Shown in pieces: positions 1 through 11,875 of a stretch of DNA of 64,000 nucleotides. Source of the stretch: Conoideocrella luteorostrata. Lineage: Eukaryota > Ascomycota > Sordariomycetes > Hypocreales > Clavicipitaceae. The stretch is taken from positions 1-64,000 of the forward strand of contig JASWJB010000126.1 in assembly GCA_032433595.1 (NCBI GenBank), written 5' to 3'. How positions within the stretch are numbered: the stretch's first letter is position 1; each line of letters begins with the position of its first letter. The notes beneath the pieces were generated by a model. It was not told where the DNA came from, searched no databases, and worked only from the letters and a program-made list of their open reading frames with translations. The position numbers and the translations under genes are program-made.

Positions 1-1061
1 TTTCCCCTGACCCGCCCCTGGCCTGACCCGCCAACCACAAGGCCATCCCAGTCAGACATTGGTAGGTCCCTTGCAGAAAGAGCAAGTAGCGCAACAATAA
101 ACGTTCTTGTGTGGTTACTTTCCCCTGAACATCAAACCAATTCTTCAGTTGACATGCATGGGCTAAACTAGCCCCTCGCAAAACGCCAGTTGATGACTAT
201 GCAAGACTTTACTGGGGCCAAGATCGGTGCAAAAACGACTCTGTGAACGCTGAGGTGTGGTGGAGCAGAGCCAGGGGTTTGGTGTGCACCCTTATTGGAG
301 CACATTGTTTACCTGTCTCCCATGTTGCCCATCATTGTGGGAGCCTGAGTCTGCCCAAGCAACGGCTCCGAATTTGCTTGTTCCGGATCCTTTGGGTTAC
401 TAAGCTCAACGCACTTTTTATCGACGACAATGCGATTGAGAAGACGTCTTGAAGTAAGAAGAAGATGGGCTGCACTAATGTAAATAGTAAATGGGGAACA
501 GAAGTATGTCATGGCGACTTGAGTTAGTTATCAACAGACACACGAAGCTGGTTTAAAATACAGTAGCATGTCATATTTCCTAAGAAACAGTCATATCTGC
601 CAGAGTTTAGACTACGCGCAATGTAACATGTGTGGATAAATTACGATATCTTGATGTCGCTTGATGTGTTGAGGAGCATACGAAGACATGCAAACTCATA
701 GTCATAACATGATGTGATGCAAGTTTTTGTTATTCTAGCACAGAATACACATGGTAGTCATGCTTCGCAGGAGCCTTTCACTGCTGACACACCACGCCAG
801 TATAGTTTACATATCGGGGTCGAGTCTACCGTCATAATCACAGCTCATAAGCTTTAAATTGTTCAATATTTTCGCAAATTGCGAAACATGATAGTAGTAT
901 TGATACTAATCAAAAGATTTGCTCATATTATATTATCCACAAAGAAGAAATGTACCACAGTTGTCTCATCCAGTCCTGGCCAAAATGATCACATCGACGC
1001 AAAGGCTCGATCAATCTTGAGCGCTTCACGCTCCGGTTGTGTTGAATTTAGCTGAAGCAGC
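1..1061. other. Gene-free stretch
   Basis: I see no convincing gene here. The open frames are short, overlap on opposite strands and match no family I know. The stretch lies downstream of the hydrophobin-like gene on the opposite strand, so its right end probably holds that gene's 3' untranslated region. Confidence 0.5.
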
Positions 1062-1397
1062 TTAGAGTCGGAGGCAGTTAAGGCCAATGTTGATGAGGCC
1101 ATTCTTTGGAACAAAAGTCAGTCATGTCTCGCTTGCGTTGAACAGAAGGGGGGGGATGTTGTATCTTACCTGAGGAGCAGACTCGCAGCAGTAAGAACCA
1201 CCGGAGCAGCTCTCTCCAACAAGATTCAGGTTGCAGAGAAGGCCACTAATGAGGCCGTTGCAGCAAACATAGTGAGGGTTGTTGTTGTTGCACTTGCCGC
1301 CGCCGTTGCTGGGTGGTGGGGGGTGGTTGTTGTCCGGAGCACAAGGGGCAGCGATGGCAGCCGCGGCGAGGACAATGAGAGCGTTGATGTACTTCAT
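1062..1397 (-). CDS. Small secreted hydrophobin-like protein
   Basis: Two exons, 1397-1170 and 1103-1062, with a 66-bp intron (GTAAGA donor, AAAG acceptor), encode 89 residues. Residues 1-17 are a hydrophobic signal peptide. Eight cysteines follow in the hydrophobin order C, CC, C, C, CC, C, with spacing C-x8-CC-x8-C-x8-C-x5-CC-x14-C; one extra Cys (19) lies just after the signal peptide. The second exon supplies the eighth Cys near the C terminus. Hydrophobins coat hyphae and spores and act at the air-water interface. The x5 between the fourth and fifth Cys positions and the NGLI motif before the last Cys are typical of class I. The x8 loop after the first CC is much shorter than the usual class I loop of about 19-39. 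A Pro/Asn/Gly-rich linker (residues 21-40) precedes the domain. An alternative is another small Cys-rich secreted protein. Confidence 0.8.
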
Positions 1398-1540
1398 TTT
1401 GGAGTATGAAAATTAAAAATTATGAAGATTTCGACCTGAGGAAGTTGGCAAGAAAACGAGTGTGTTTTTTGTTCGCTGTGAATTGGATTGTGGGATGAAG
1501 AGGATGTTCCAAGAGGTGGAAGTGAGGATATCGCCGGCTT

Positions 1541-1546
1541 CTTATA
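1541..1546 (-). promoter_or_regulatory. Possible TATA box of the hydrophobin-like gene
   Basis: TATAAG on the minus strand about 145 bp upstream of the hydrophobin-like start codon. The intervening leader is pyrimidine/purine skewed. The assignment rests on position only. Confidence 0.3.
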
Positions 1547-4500
1547 GTCGTAAGATCATGAAATCAGCCCCCCCTCGGTAGAATAGTGAATGAATGCCCG
1601 ATCAAATGCTAAATACGAGGTAATTTCGTTTTTCTCTCATGCCCGACTAGACAGTAGCAACCGCGGTGGCCAAGGTATCACATTCACTGCATGCCCTTGA
1701 AAATGTTACTTGGGCAGCATCCCAGATCGACCTGCGGGCGAGCAGGTCACTAAGCCAATCAAGGCTAGCGATATGCAGAACTTGCCGTCCATGAGCTGTT
1801 GTTCGGCACATCGGTACTCCAGGCCACCAGGAGAGGCTGGATGCGGCTGAAGCTTCCATGACGAATAAACGCATACGTGCCCCTTAGCACTCTGCCGGAT
1901 CCACAACCTTGGCGCCGCTTTGTTCTCCCAAGAGGGAAATTAAAAATAAACCAGACCAGAAAGCAGGGTTGCAACCTCTTGCCCATGGCTCTGCTAGCTC
2001 TTTTTCGCGTGGCCGGCAGAGGATATGCAAGTCCGCATGCATTTCCAGTTTGAGCGATGCTCAATCCGGCCCCCTGGAGTCTGGACCTGCGACCTAAGCC
2101 TCATCGGGGTTCCAGTAGGCGATTCGGCAGGTACGGCAAGTCAGACGCACGGACAAGCAGACAGGTCCAGGGTGGTGGGCAAAATGATAGCTCGTTCATC
2201 CTTAATTAAGGAGAGAAATTACCGTTGCTGCCCTGCAATGTACTCCGTAACTGCCAAGCAGCTCCGGACCGACACTCGTCCCCGCATTCCAGCGTCTGCT
2301 GCTCGACGGACACAACTCGGCATTTAGTTACGGAGTACTTTATCTGTGGATGAGTCCGTCCGGGGTGGGTGGGGTGCACTGCTCCCCCTCAAAGCTAGCG
2401 GAGCCTTGGCGCCACTTTGGGTGAACGTTAAATCCCCCTATCTGATGCGTTTGGTGGGCGGATAGCTAGCTAACTGCAGGCTGGCAGGCGACGCGAAGTC
2501 CGCACCGAGCGCGTTGCGCGTTGCCACGCCAATACTCCGTAGACAGCTGTCTATTGCTATGCAGTAAAGCCAAGAAAAAGCAATAAGATAAAAAATACAT
2601 GATCTATATTCTAGCTGTTCAGTATTCGATGTTGAGCACTATCACTATTTTTATTTTTATCTTGTTATCAAGGTTTGCGTCTACCTACCGTCGTTGCGGT
2701 TCACTGGGTCAAGCACGGAGGTCCAAGGCACTTTGGCAGGTGACAGGTGCACTGCGCGTTTTTTTCTTCCGGCCCGCTTGGTAGCTAGCGCAAGAGACGT
2801 TCGCTTCTACTCCACACAATGCGTGTGTACTGCTATCAGCCTGTGCTTGCGCAGCCCGTGTAAATCTAGACGCCGCCAGGCCAAGGCATAACACAAACAC
2901 ACGGCCCGGAACATCGCAATTAACCCGAACACATGCACCACGGTCCACCGCGCACCCACGTAATCAGCGTCCGGGTTAAGTTGCCCCAGAAGAAGCCGTT
3001 GAACTAAACGGCCACAGCTATTAATAGACCAACGAAAGCCTACGTATCGCGATGCTTATAATAATAAATAGCCAACTGTGGTACTGTTTTTCTCTATAAT
3101 CTTTTGCATATTTTGCAGCTTGTACGAAGTATCGCATCGGAAATCCTGTATTGTGTACGGAGTACGCAGTCGTGCCGTTGCTTTCTGGGCCCACCTATGT
3201 GCTAGCCGGGATGCCATGCCGGACAACGGACAACGTAGGGCACCGACGGGCAGCTAAGCGAGTCGAGTCCGCTGTAATGCATCCCTGTTGCCCTCTAGAG
3301 TACGCTACGGGGTTACATTCCCTCAGCCCAGCAAGACACCTGCTAAGTGGCCACAGCATTTTAGTCATGTTGAGGGAGAGCCCAGGGTTGCAGTGTCGAC
3401 CAACAGCCGCAGCGGAAGTTTATCGCCAAGGAAAGGACCGTGCTTTGCTGCCTGGACCATCCGTATCGTATGCAACTCACATGCAGACTCGTTCAATGAC
3501 GCTTGGTTGACGTGCGTAGGGATGCCGTCTAAGACATCCGGCTCTCCTCTCATCTCCTGGTATCCCGAGAGGCTGCAAGTATGGATCTGCGGAGCTGCGA
3601 AGCTAATAGAGCTAACCAAATATACGGTACTTAATTTCCTACTTATTTTATATAATAACAGAAAGTCCTTATAGCCCCTCTAACTCACACATTGCTGCAG
3701 CGCACTTGCTGCGGGTTAGTAGGCTAGGCGGGTAGAAGTTACCAGCCAAAACATGCAAGGTTGACCTGGCCTGGTTGCATGCTTGGAGCCTCTGCGAGAT
3801 ACGGATACCTCGCCGAATGCTATGCGGTCGAGCAAAAAGACGCGCCAATGGTTAGTCCGATTGGCAAGTCCGTCGTAAATGCATCTTGCGGTCACTGCGG
3901 TCAAAGCAAGCCCAGGCCCAGATTATAGACCACCATGTAACTACTACCGTATGCAGTTCTAGCAACAAAGTGCCGAAGGCAACCAACAGAAAAAGTAAAC
4001 CCGGCAGATCCGGCGGTCAGCCGTGGGTCACCGTGTCGAAAGGCTAGCTATTCTAAATATCTGTACTGCGCCTCGACGACTTTTTGCTGAGCCTGAGATG
4101 GGCCGCAGAGTGACACTCGCCATGCAACGGTCGCAACGATACGACGTCTTGTCGCCGCGTGCGGGCCTTGAGGGCGAAATCGCATCACAGTTCTCTACAG
4201 GGCTCGATCAGAGCTCAGACGCGTAGTGCGCTAGATTCCCAAGTCATTGTTTCCGGAAAAACAATAACATTATTAATTCTTTAGTCCTACCCCACGCTCG
4301 ATGGGTAGGGTACAATACAACTCAGCCTACCATATCCGTATTCCATATTAATTTCACCGCAGCGCCAAACTAGATACGGCCATAGCGCTCTTTCTGCTCC
4401 ATCTGGATATATTGCCTCATCTTGACCAGAATAGGTCACATCACAGGATACGCTAGTTGTTTCATTGCTCCATTAAAGACGACACAGCATGGTCATTTAA

Positions 4501-4650
4501 AATTTCAAGACACCTCGTCAAGATGGGAGCTCAGTTTGACATGTCCGACATGGCAAGCAGGTCACCATTACATCTATCTAACTATTGTGGTTATCCGGAG
4601 GTAATTAGACTACTTGTTTAGAAACGCCCGCCGTCGAAAATAAAGGAGTG
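1547..4650. other. Long gene-free stretch
   Basis: About 3 kb with only short overlapping frames in all six phases and no recognisable family. It contains four copies of the dispersed 8-mer ACGGAGTA/TACTCCGT (2241, 2330, 2533, 3157). It may be decayed repeat DNA. Confidence 0.45.
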
Positions 4651-4689
4651 CAAAGAGTCATTCCCCATACAATCTGCAAGGTTTGCAAG

Positions 4690-5930
4690 TCATTGAACGG
4701 GCTGAGCATCTTGATTGAGGCGGCATCTGCGTACCCGACACAGGTGCCGCCGCCGAGATAGAGGCATGCCGAGCGTACGCCTTGGATATCTTCAACAATG
4801 ACAGACTTCGCTCAGATGACTGTTCTCCAGCCCTGGCAACAACATTGCTTCATCATGGAGATCGAAGGTATTTTTCATATGTAAAGCCTCGTGATCGGCA
4901 TCGAACGAAACAATCCTAAATGTCCGCCGCACTCTAAAGGCTCCTCCTTACTTATTGCCTCGCACAGTTGGCAACCCAACACAAGCCGCCGCGATATCTA
5001 TAATCATGTCACGCTTGGTATCGTATGTCTTGGTATGATATTTCTTCGGCGGCTTCTCGTTTGCGGGCTTGTCAACCAACGTGCTGCATGTGGACTCGAG
5101 AGAAATGTCAACGTATTCCTTGGTTTCTAGATTAAAAAAAAAATTAAACCATCAAACTTACATTGCTATCGACCTCTGTATTCGCCACTTAAAAATTTTG
5201 TTAGCATGGTGTTTCCTATTAAATGCATCTTGCTAGAGTACGCACCCTTTACCCCTGCGTCATTTTCTTTCATGCCGGGACCTGTGGCCGTGTTGTTGCT
5301 ATTGAGAGGCATGTTTCTGTTCCTCATGGTAGCAGGTGGATATCTTTAATCAAATGGGGCGGGGTGTCGAGGTCTATATCACCTGAGATTGGGGCTTGGT
5401 AACATGACCATGACGTGGAAAGACACAGGGAAATACTGCACGTCGATCTCAAAGAGGCTATGATACGTCATGATCGTCGCTACCATCAATGTTGGTGTGA
5501 ACAGTGTTGCTTACGGCCAAGAAAAATTCGAGCATAGCCTCCTTGCCACGTTTGTGACCAAATTGGAAACCTCCGAGCCAAAGCTGCGACACGAAACAGT
5601 CGCCCGTCATTTGCCATTTTTCTTAAATTATAAGGTGTCACCACAGTTATTGCACAAAACCGCCCGTCCAGTTATCCGCGAGACATCGAATGTGCCGCAA
5701 CGGAGTTCTCCACCACAGGACTGTCAGTCCGGCAGAGAAGGCTGCAAGGCTTTAACGGTAGGTAGCACGGCCAAGCGTAGTCATAATACGTTGTCCCAAC
5801 TAGGCAATGGCCGAGTATGACACCCCCATCTTCATCGAGATCATGGTGTCACATGCGGCAAGCTGCTCATCCTTCAGCTGAAACTCGCGGCGGATTGTTC
5901 AAAACAGCTCGGACTGAGTGGTTTTGCCAT
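4690..5930 (-). pseudogene. Decayed coding relic of unknown family
   Basis: No intact frame exists, but minus-strand translation shows protein-like stretches separated by stops and frame changes. Around 5930-5800 a segment reads FQLKDEQLAACDTMISMKMG after a TGA. Around 5600-5450 there is a piece containing GKEAMLEFFLAVSNTVHTN. Around 5130-4950 there is a piece with KRDMIIDIAAACVGLPTV. Around 4915-4800 there is a piece with HDEAMLLPGLENSHL. The order on one strand suggests one ancient gene of about 400 residues. I do not recognise the family. Confidence 0.35.
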
Positions 5931-6829
5931 TGGTGTTTGATCTGACAATATTTTGAGATTGCATGTATCAAGCGACAGGCTGCTAAGTATCGTTTCGCAG
6001 CGGAGCTGATGTCGCGGACCTGTTAGCAGTTTGCACTATAGTCTCCAGGAAAGATGCCTGATAGATTGTCTGAACCTCGACATATGGCATACTCAACCCA
6101 GCGAAAAATACCGCGCTGTTTGGTGCAACAAGATGTGTGCTGTGTTGAGCCGCAACAGGTAATTAGATTGTTCACGTCTGCTGTCTTTTTCCCTCCATAA
6201 TCGTATTTGCACTTTATAGGTACTTACTGTAATACGTTCTTACATTTAATAGCCTGATTATTTTTCTTGTGAATAGCGGGAGGTTATCTATTTCAATCGT
6301 AGAGGATGTATAGGGTACTGGACTGCTTGTATCAAACGGGGTAAACCCTGCGTGGGCCCCCAGCGACGAAATCAGCCACAAATCTACTTTCATGCCCGTA
6401 GCATCTATGCCACAAAGCTGGCAGAGTAATAGCGGCGTAGCTTATATCCATGCCTGAGAACAACACCGGCGACGCAAGACTGACAGGACATTGCCGGCCG
6501 CTCTTTATGATATCGTTCATTCTATATTTCGCCCAAATGTCGGACAATTTTGGCAGGGTTTATCGCTGGGTATTGCGAGCCCAAATATTGGCATAGAGAA
6601 CATGATTAGATTTGCGTCTTAAAACTGCAGTGGGATCATCACGAAGCGAATAATAGTACCGAGTTCAACTAGACAAAGCGAATCCGCAAACCTGCATTGA
6701 ACGTCGGATTGTTGCAACGCTGCACGCCATGCCTGACACGACCGGCTGCCCTTGTTTCGGAGAGGTATGCTAGCTAACATCTAATATTAAGCTTTAGCAC
6801 GAGCTACTAAGCGATAATAGGACAATCCT
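5931..6829. other. Gene-free stretch
   Basis: No supported gene. The stretch separates two decayed relics and has only short frames. Confidence 0.4.
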
Positions 6830-7690
6830 TCAATATCGGGAACCCTCGTGCTGTCGGAATTCCTCTGCAGCAGCTTTTCTAGCTGCCGCGACCTTGCTGG
6901 CTAGGACTGGATTTTCCGATATTCTTCTTTCTACTAATTTCGTGTGCACCTGGTTTAGGCGATAGTTTTCTGGCTTCTGGTCCGGGAAGATAAACCAGCA
7001 GCCTTGAATATTGTGCCCAGGTGTAGCGCATGCCTCACATTCTTTGAGAGGTCTTTTTCTGTCGTTTTCGTCGTGGAACGAACTCCTTCGCTTTCTTCTG
7101 CTAGTATTGTGACTAGCTGACTGGCCAACTTGAAACCCTATGCCACGCTTAGTCTTTGGCTGTTCTTCTTGTGCAGGAAGCGATAAATTTGCCCATGCCC
7201 GTAGGTCTGCGGCAACATTGCCTATTGACCACTCGCTTGTTCCATTGGCATAGTCAATCTGGCTAGTTGCTGGCTGCTGCAAGTTGACCTTGGATTCCTC
7301 GGAATTGCCACCATTTTCAGACTGACTGATAATCAGGTTCATCGGATTCGTACGATTAGGACTAGTAAGTTGTTTTCCTGCTTTCCTACAATTCTCAGCA
7401 AAGACGATATTTGGCTTCGTCATCCGCTCTGCGATATCGAACAACCAGCGACCTCTAGTGAGATCGAGCATCTTGAGACGGGCACCTTGAAGCAGGAAGA
7501 TCTCCCATATAGTGATCCAGGCCAGGAATGCCGGCTGACTCGAATAGTTAAATTCTGCCAGGATGTGTTGATATTCCCTAGCCAATGCCGCTACCTGCAA
7601 GGGATCGTCAACCCGTATGGCATTTGCGAGGGTGTTAATCCATTCTAGGATATCAAGGTTGGTTGAGATGTTGAGCAAGGCGGTCGTCAA
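6830..7690 (-). pseudogene. Retrotransposon gag, C-terminal part with CCHC knuckle
   Basis: A 286-residue frame (first codon TTG, not a genuine start) continues the gag of 7687-8013 in a shifted phase. It carries a CCHC zinc knuckle (CEACATPGHNIQGC) flanked by Lys/Arg-rich stretches, which binds element RNA. No pol frame follows. Confidence 0.65.
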
Positions 7691-8013
7691 CGCTGCTGTA
7701 CATCACGTCTCGAGCCTTCACGAAGCTGTTCTTGTTGCTTGATATATTGCTTTAGGTTGTCCTTATACAATGACCTAGCTAATGCTAGGTTATTGCGCTG
7801 CCTATCGTTCAACCCGGATTCGTCTTCTGCGTCAGAAATGAAGTTTTTTATGACAGGCTTGATAGGTTCAGCTAGCAAAATCTCCGTACAATGTCTAGGT
7901 CTGATAGCTTTCCAGATAGCCGGGTCAATCTTGCTAGAGATGTAATTCTGCCATTCTGGCCAGTTACGGATTCCGGTCAAGATGACGGGCTTCTTAGCTT
8001 GGATGGAATTCAT
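7687..8013 (-). pseudogene. Retrotransposon gag, N-terminal part
   Basis: A 108-residue frame from ATG 8013 contains a W-P-E-W motif and a charged helical region typical of the N-terminal half of copia-type Gag. It ends in a TGA exactly where the downstream frame opens, indicating a frameshift rather than a true gene end. Confidence 0.6.
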
Positions 8014-8410
8014 GAAAATTGATAAGATAATTGATAGAAAGATTCCAGAGTATAGCGAGCACTCGGCTCATACCTATTGGACTCGGGGTCAAATTCGTGT
8101 GCATTGATGGGAAGAGTTGTCGTGGGACAACACGGGCACCTACACGCGTGGCTTACACGGGTAGCGCGAGAAGGATTGCGCGGCCTCTGGGTCTGAGTCA
8201 GGAATTCCAGACAAGGGCGTAACACAGCTCTTCTCATCATAGCACGTGGATTTGAACCTCTCCAATTGTTTCCGATAAGAGCAGTGTTACGATAATAATT
8301 GACCCAGACTTCCTCCACAAACGGCCCCGTCTAAATTCCCCGATTTAAACCCTCATTCGCTGAGACTCTTGTCCCAGATTCCTGCCTCAGGCCTAGAGGC
8401 TGCGTAACCC

Positions 8411-9048
8411 CACAATCACAAGCCATGAGCAACTTTTTGTTCTGCTAGCTACCGTACGGTGCCAATCTTAACGGACGTTAGGTCCCAGCCGTTGATTTTT
8501 TTCGACCCCCGTAATGGCGCAGTAGGGAGTGAGGAGCACTACGGTCAATTAGACCTGCAGAATCATAGAATAGCGTCGCTTCTTCACGTTCGACCCACAC
8601 AACGTTGGAGAAACTCGCGGGCTCTCAAGATGCGGGACCCCGCACGCTACGGCTATTAGTCCGAGGCGTTTGGCTCGAAAATTCGGCATGGGGCCGGTAC
8701 TTAGGGTGGCCAATTGCTTGTCTACACGGCTTAGCCGATGGTCGCTGTCAAATGACATTAGATAAGGGTTGGTACTCCGTACTGTGCTTGGAAAGTTTCA
8801 TTGATCCCGGCGCGAACTACCTGTGGCCGGCTGTTATCAAAAGCTGCACGGTTGGTCTTCCGATTTACGCCCAATTCGTTCGCAAACGCTTGGCCTGCCC
8901 CGCACAAAAATATGTGTGTGCTTGCCACCTGTAACATGAGACTACTTGATCCGATGATATATAGCGATCAATCCCGGAAGATTCGTCAAGACACACTCGT
9001 TAGGTCGCCTACTTTATTATTTTTTCAACCATCTCACTGCCCGCTAAA
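8411..9048. other. Intergenic region upstream of the racemase
   Basis: No gene seen. It holds one TACTCCGT copy at 8773 and the probable core promoter of the downstream racemase-family gene. Confidence 0.4.
8958..8964 (+). promoter_or_regulatory. Possible TATA box of the racemase-family gene
   Basis: TATATAG about 85 bp upstream of ATG 9049, followed by a T-rich stretch near 9013. Assigned by motif and spacing only. Confidence 0.35.
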
Positions 9049-10077
9049 ATGGCTTTCGGAAAGGTACTTCACGTCGTCGGTATACACGTAGGCGGGGAGG
9101 TCTGCGATGTAGTCGTCGGCGGAGTCATAGATGTCCCAGGAGACACCATGTACGACAAGATGATGCATTTATGGAAGAATCAGGATGAATTGCGACAGCC
9201 CCTCATGAACGAACCTCGAGGCTGTTCTGCTATGTGTCATAACCTCATCCTACCCCCCTGCAACAAGGATGCAGATGCAGGGCTCATCATCATGGAACAT
9301 GAGGAGTATCCACCAATGTCAGGAGCCAACACCATCGCTGCAGCTACGGTGCTGCTTGAGACAGGCATCATAAAGATGAAGTCACCAATTACTCAGCTAA
9401 AACTAGATACGCCGGCTGGTTTGATAACTGTGGAAGCAGAGTGCACAGAGGGGAAATGCAACAGCGTCTCTTTCGACAACGTTCCGTCCTTTGTGTTTGA
9501 ACTGGACAAGGAAGTCATTGTCCCTGACATTGGAACGGTAAAGGTCGACATTGCTTGGGGGGGTATGATATACGCTCTTGTTGATGCCTCTTCAGTCGGA
9601 TTGAAAATAAAGAGCAAAAATGGGGCCCAGCTTGTTAAAATTGGCGAAGCTGTCAAACTCGCAGTCCAGGAACAAACGGATCCAATTCATCCGGAAAACC
9701 CACGCATCAGAGGGGTGAGCGTCCTTGAATTTACGGACCCTTTAACGGAGGACGCGGACGGTAAGTCGGCAGTCAACGCTGTCGTTGTGTCGCCTGGAAG
9801 GCTGGATCGAAGCCCTTGCGGCACGGGAACCTGCGCCCGACTCGCTGTTCTTCATGCACGTGGCATTCTCAAGGTTGGCGATTCTTTTCGACACCATAGC
9901 ATTATTAATACGGAATTTATTGGCTCAATTCGAGAGACAACGACTGTTGGAGAGTATGCGGCCGTATTATCTACAGTGAAAGGAAGTGCTTGGATCACTA
10001 GCTTCAAACAGGCTGTGTTACACCCTACGGACCCGTTCCCTGGAGGCTTCAGAGTTGGTGATGTTTGGCAAATGTAA
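9049..10077 (+). CDS. Proline racemase / hydroxyproline epimerase-dehydratase family enzyme
   Basis: An intronless 342-residue frame from ATG 9049, the usual length of the family. These enzymes interconvert proline or hydroxyproline stereoisomers or dehydrate trans-3-hydroxyproline, using two active-site residues that swap protons. The first catalytic motif, normally M-C-G-H, reads MSGAN with Ser at residue 91. The second is intact, DRSPCGTGT with Cys 257. A Ser/Cys pair is known in subgroups assigned to 4-hydroxyproline epimerase or trans-3-hydroxyproline dehydratase rather than true proline racemase, so racemase activity on proline is unlikely. The protein has no signal peptide and is probably cytosolic. 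A role in using collagen- or plant-derived hydroxyproline would be plausible but is inference. No catabolic partner is adjacent. Confidence 0.9.
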   Translation: MAFGKVLHVVGIHVGGEVCDVVVGGVIDVPGDTMYDKMMHLWKNQDELRQPLMNEPRGCSAMCHNLILPPCNKDADAGLIIMEHEEYPPMSGANTIAAATVLLETGIIKMKSPITQLKLDTPAGLITVEAECTEGKCNSVSFDNVPSFVFELDKEVIVPDIGTVKVDIAWGGMIYALVDASSVGLKIKSKNGAQLVKIGEAVKLAVQEQTDPIHPENPRIRGVSVLEFTDPLTEDADGKSAVNAVVVSPGRLDRSPCGTGTCARLAVLHARGILKVGDSFRHHSIINTEFIGSIRETTTVGEYAAVLSTVKGSAWITSFKQAVLHPTDPFPGGFRVGDVWQM

Positions 10078-11875
10078 ACTGTCCTTTACTATATGTTAGT
10101 TTTACGACGAGTGCGGCCGTCATGAATAAAATCTCATTGGTATCCCCCAAGGCGTGCGATCAAGACCAGTCGAAAGTGTGCTACATACCTTATGAGCTGC
10201 CATTGCTGGTGTTCACGTAGGAATCTCAGAGCATTTTGTATCTTTACCAAGTTTACTCCACCAATATGTCTAACCTCAAGTCTTATCAAGCTTCACATCC
10301 AAGAATCGAATCAATACGTCGGCTTTCTAGATTGTCAAGCGATCACAAAGTTTGCCTAAATCTTCGAGGTAACACTTACTGCGATCCTGTCTTGCAAGAA
10401 TGGCAAAGTGAAACTGTAGGAAGCACAGGGTTTCTGATTTGACGTCAAAAGGTTCTTGCACGAAGCAATAGGTAAAACAAAGTATTTAATTCATTTGATC
10501 ATGGTTATCTAAGAAAGAAGAGAGAAGAAGGTCTTGAGCGCGTCGCATATAAACGAGGCGCGCCAGGGCGACCATGTGATCGGGCTCGTGTGCGCCCGTA
10601 CGCTGCGCTTAACGAGGGATTCCAATAGATTCCTCTGGGAGCCTTGCTTAATCCCCCCTATGAATACCCTATAAATTAGGGCTTCCGTGCCCTTGCTTCC
10701 TCCGTCCCGCTGCCTGCCCGGATATCCGTCCGGACACCGGTCCTTTTCGACAGTTATAGGATTTAATTGATTTCTTCCAACTAAACCTAAGCTATAATAA
10801 CAAGAAGGTCGCTCTTCTAGCGCTTAAAGAGCTAAATTTAAACAAGCTTCATTGTCATGAAGTATGTCTCGAGCCGCAAACCCAGCATACTCTTGGCTGC
10901 GCGGCGGATATGAGCCTCTTCGATGCCAATACTCCATCCCGCGAGGTGCGATATCACTGAGCCGCCTCCAGAAGTCTTCTTTATCGCGTTCAAGCGGGCA
11001 ATGTACTTTGTCATTGACAACGCCTGCAATAATTGAGATGTGTTCACCTCGAGCAACGACAACGAATCTTAGGCACTATTTAAGGTCACTCTAGGTCTGC
11101 ACGATGAGGTTAATTTATTTCTATTCCTTTATGCTGAAATTACTTATACATCCCTACGGATGATAACGAGACCTGCAAGAGCCAAGGGTTAGGTGGTGCA
11201 ACTCTCCTTTATCGGACGAAGAGCGATTTATTAAAACACAGGTAAGCCGACACTGTTGCGTAGAATATAAGCCCAAACACTTTTGCTCCGTATTTAGGTG
11301 GTTAATTGTTCCAACAGACACATGGCCACGCTGTACCACGCTGCATCACGGTCAAGTACCGCGCCGTTCTGCGGCCATGAGGAATAGAGACCTGCAGTCG
11401 CGAATCGTAATGGAGGGAGGTTTCCTCGATTGTAAGTACAAATTCCAGGGCGAACACACCAGGGAGAAGTCGTAGGCCGAGATTAAGTGGTACTCACATT
11501 ATAGCATTCCTGCCCTGTCATAGCTGACTGCATAATTGTGTCAAGAAGTCTACTCCTGATTGGTTGAGCGATTCGTCCCCTGCAGGGATTCTATTCGGCA
11601 GCGGAAGATGTCCCCTCCGTTGCTGCGCTTACGCCATGCCCGACTTCTCACGAGTGGAGCCCGACGTCTGCCTGACCATCTTACTCTGATGTGCAAAGCC
11701 AAGTCTTCCCTAGATGCGCTGTAGGCTTCATATCTCGTAACGGAAAAGATCTTAGATAAGCTTCAGACAAACGCAGCGTCAACCAAAGGTATATGCCTCC
11801 ATCAAGCTCGATTAAATGCGGTAGCTTATGTCGGTCAGAACAGGACATTAAGTCTATAGTAGCGAATTTGCAGAT
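10078..11875. other. Intergenic region with a solo LTR
   Basis: No gene is supported. It holds the solo LTR at 10415-10702. A minus-strand frame of 74 codons at 10838-11062 matches no family I recognise. Confidence 0.4.
10415..10702 (+). repeat. Solo LTR, copia-like family A
   Basis: It begins TGTAGGAAGCACAGGG, the same 16 bases as the copy at 19282. It shares the later pattern of a TCTAAGA purine-rich block and a GAGCGCG...GAGGCGC segment. It contains a TATAAA-like block near 10550. A TTGCTTCCT near the right end echoes the inverted GGAAGCA of the left end. No internal element sequence follows. Confidence 0.6.

Larger units (their letters stand above)
6830..8410 (-). mobile_element. Truncated Ty1/copia retrotransposon relic (leader plus gag)
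   Basis: On the minus strand, a leader region (about 8410-8014) is followed by a gag-like frame starting at ATG 8013. The frame stops at 7687 and resumes in another phase from 7690 to 6830, so one frameshift splits it. The second part contains a zinc knuckle C-x2-C-x4-H-x4-C (CEACATPGHNIQGC) near 7040-7000, followed by a basic tail, as in copia Gag. No protease, integrase or reverse transcriptase follows, so the element is truncated after gag. The leader resembles a second relic at 16.8-17.1 kb. Gag would bind element RNA and form particles; this copy is surely inactive. Confidence 0.75.

Noticed and set aside
5470..5820. A 116-codon plus-strand frame
   Set aside because: The opposite strand has the more protein-like (though broken) stretches; this frame is taken as its shadow.
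8222..8300. A tRNA-like GGTTCAAATCC box on the minus strand
   Set aside because: No cloverleaf can be formed around it; it lies in the copia leader relic.
10838..11062. A 74-codon minus-strand frame downstream of the solo LTR
   Set aside because: Considered as retrotransposon pol sequence, but no reverse transcriptase or integrase motif is present.
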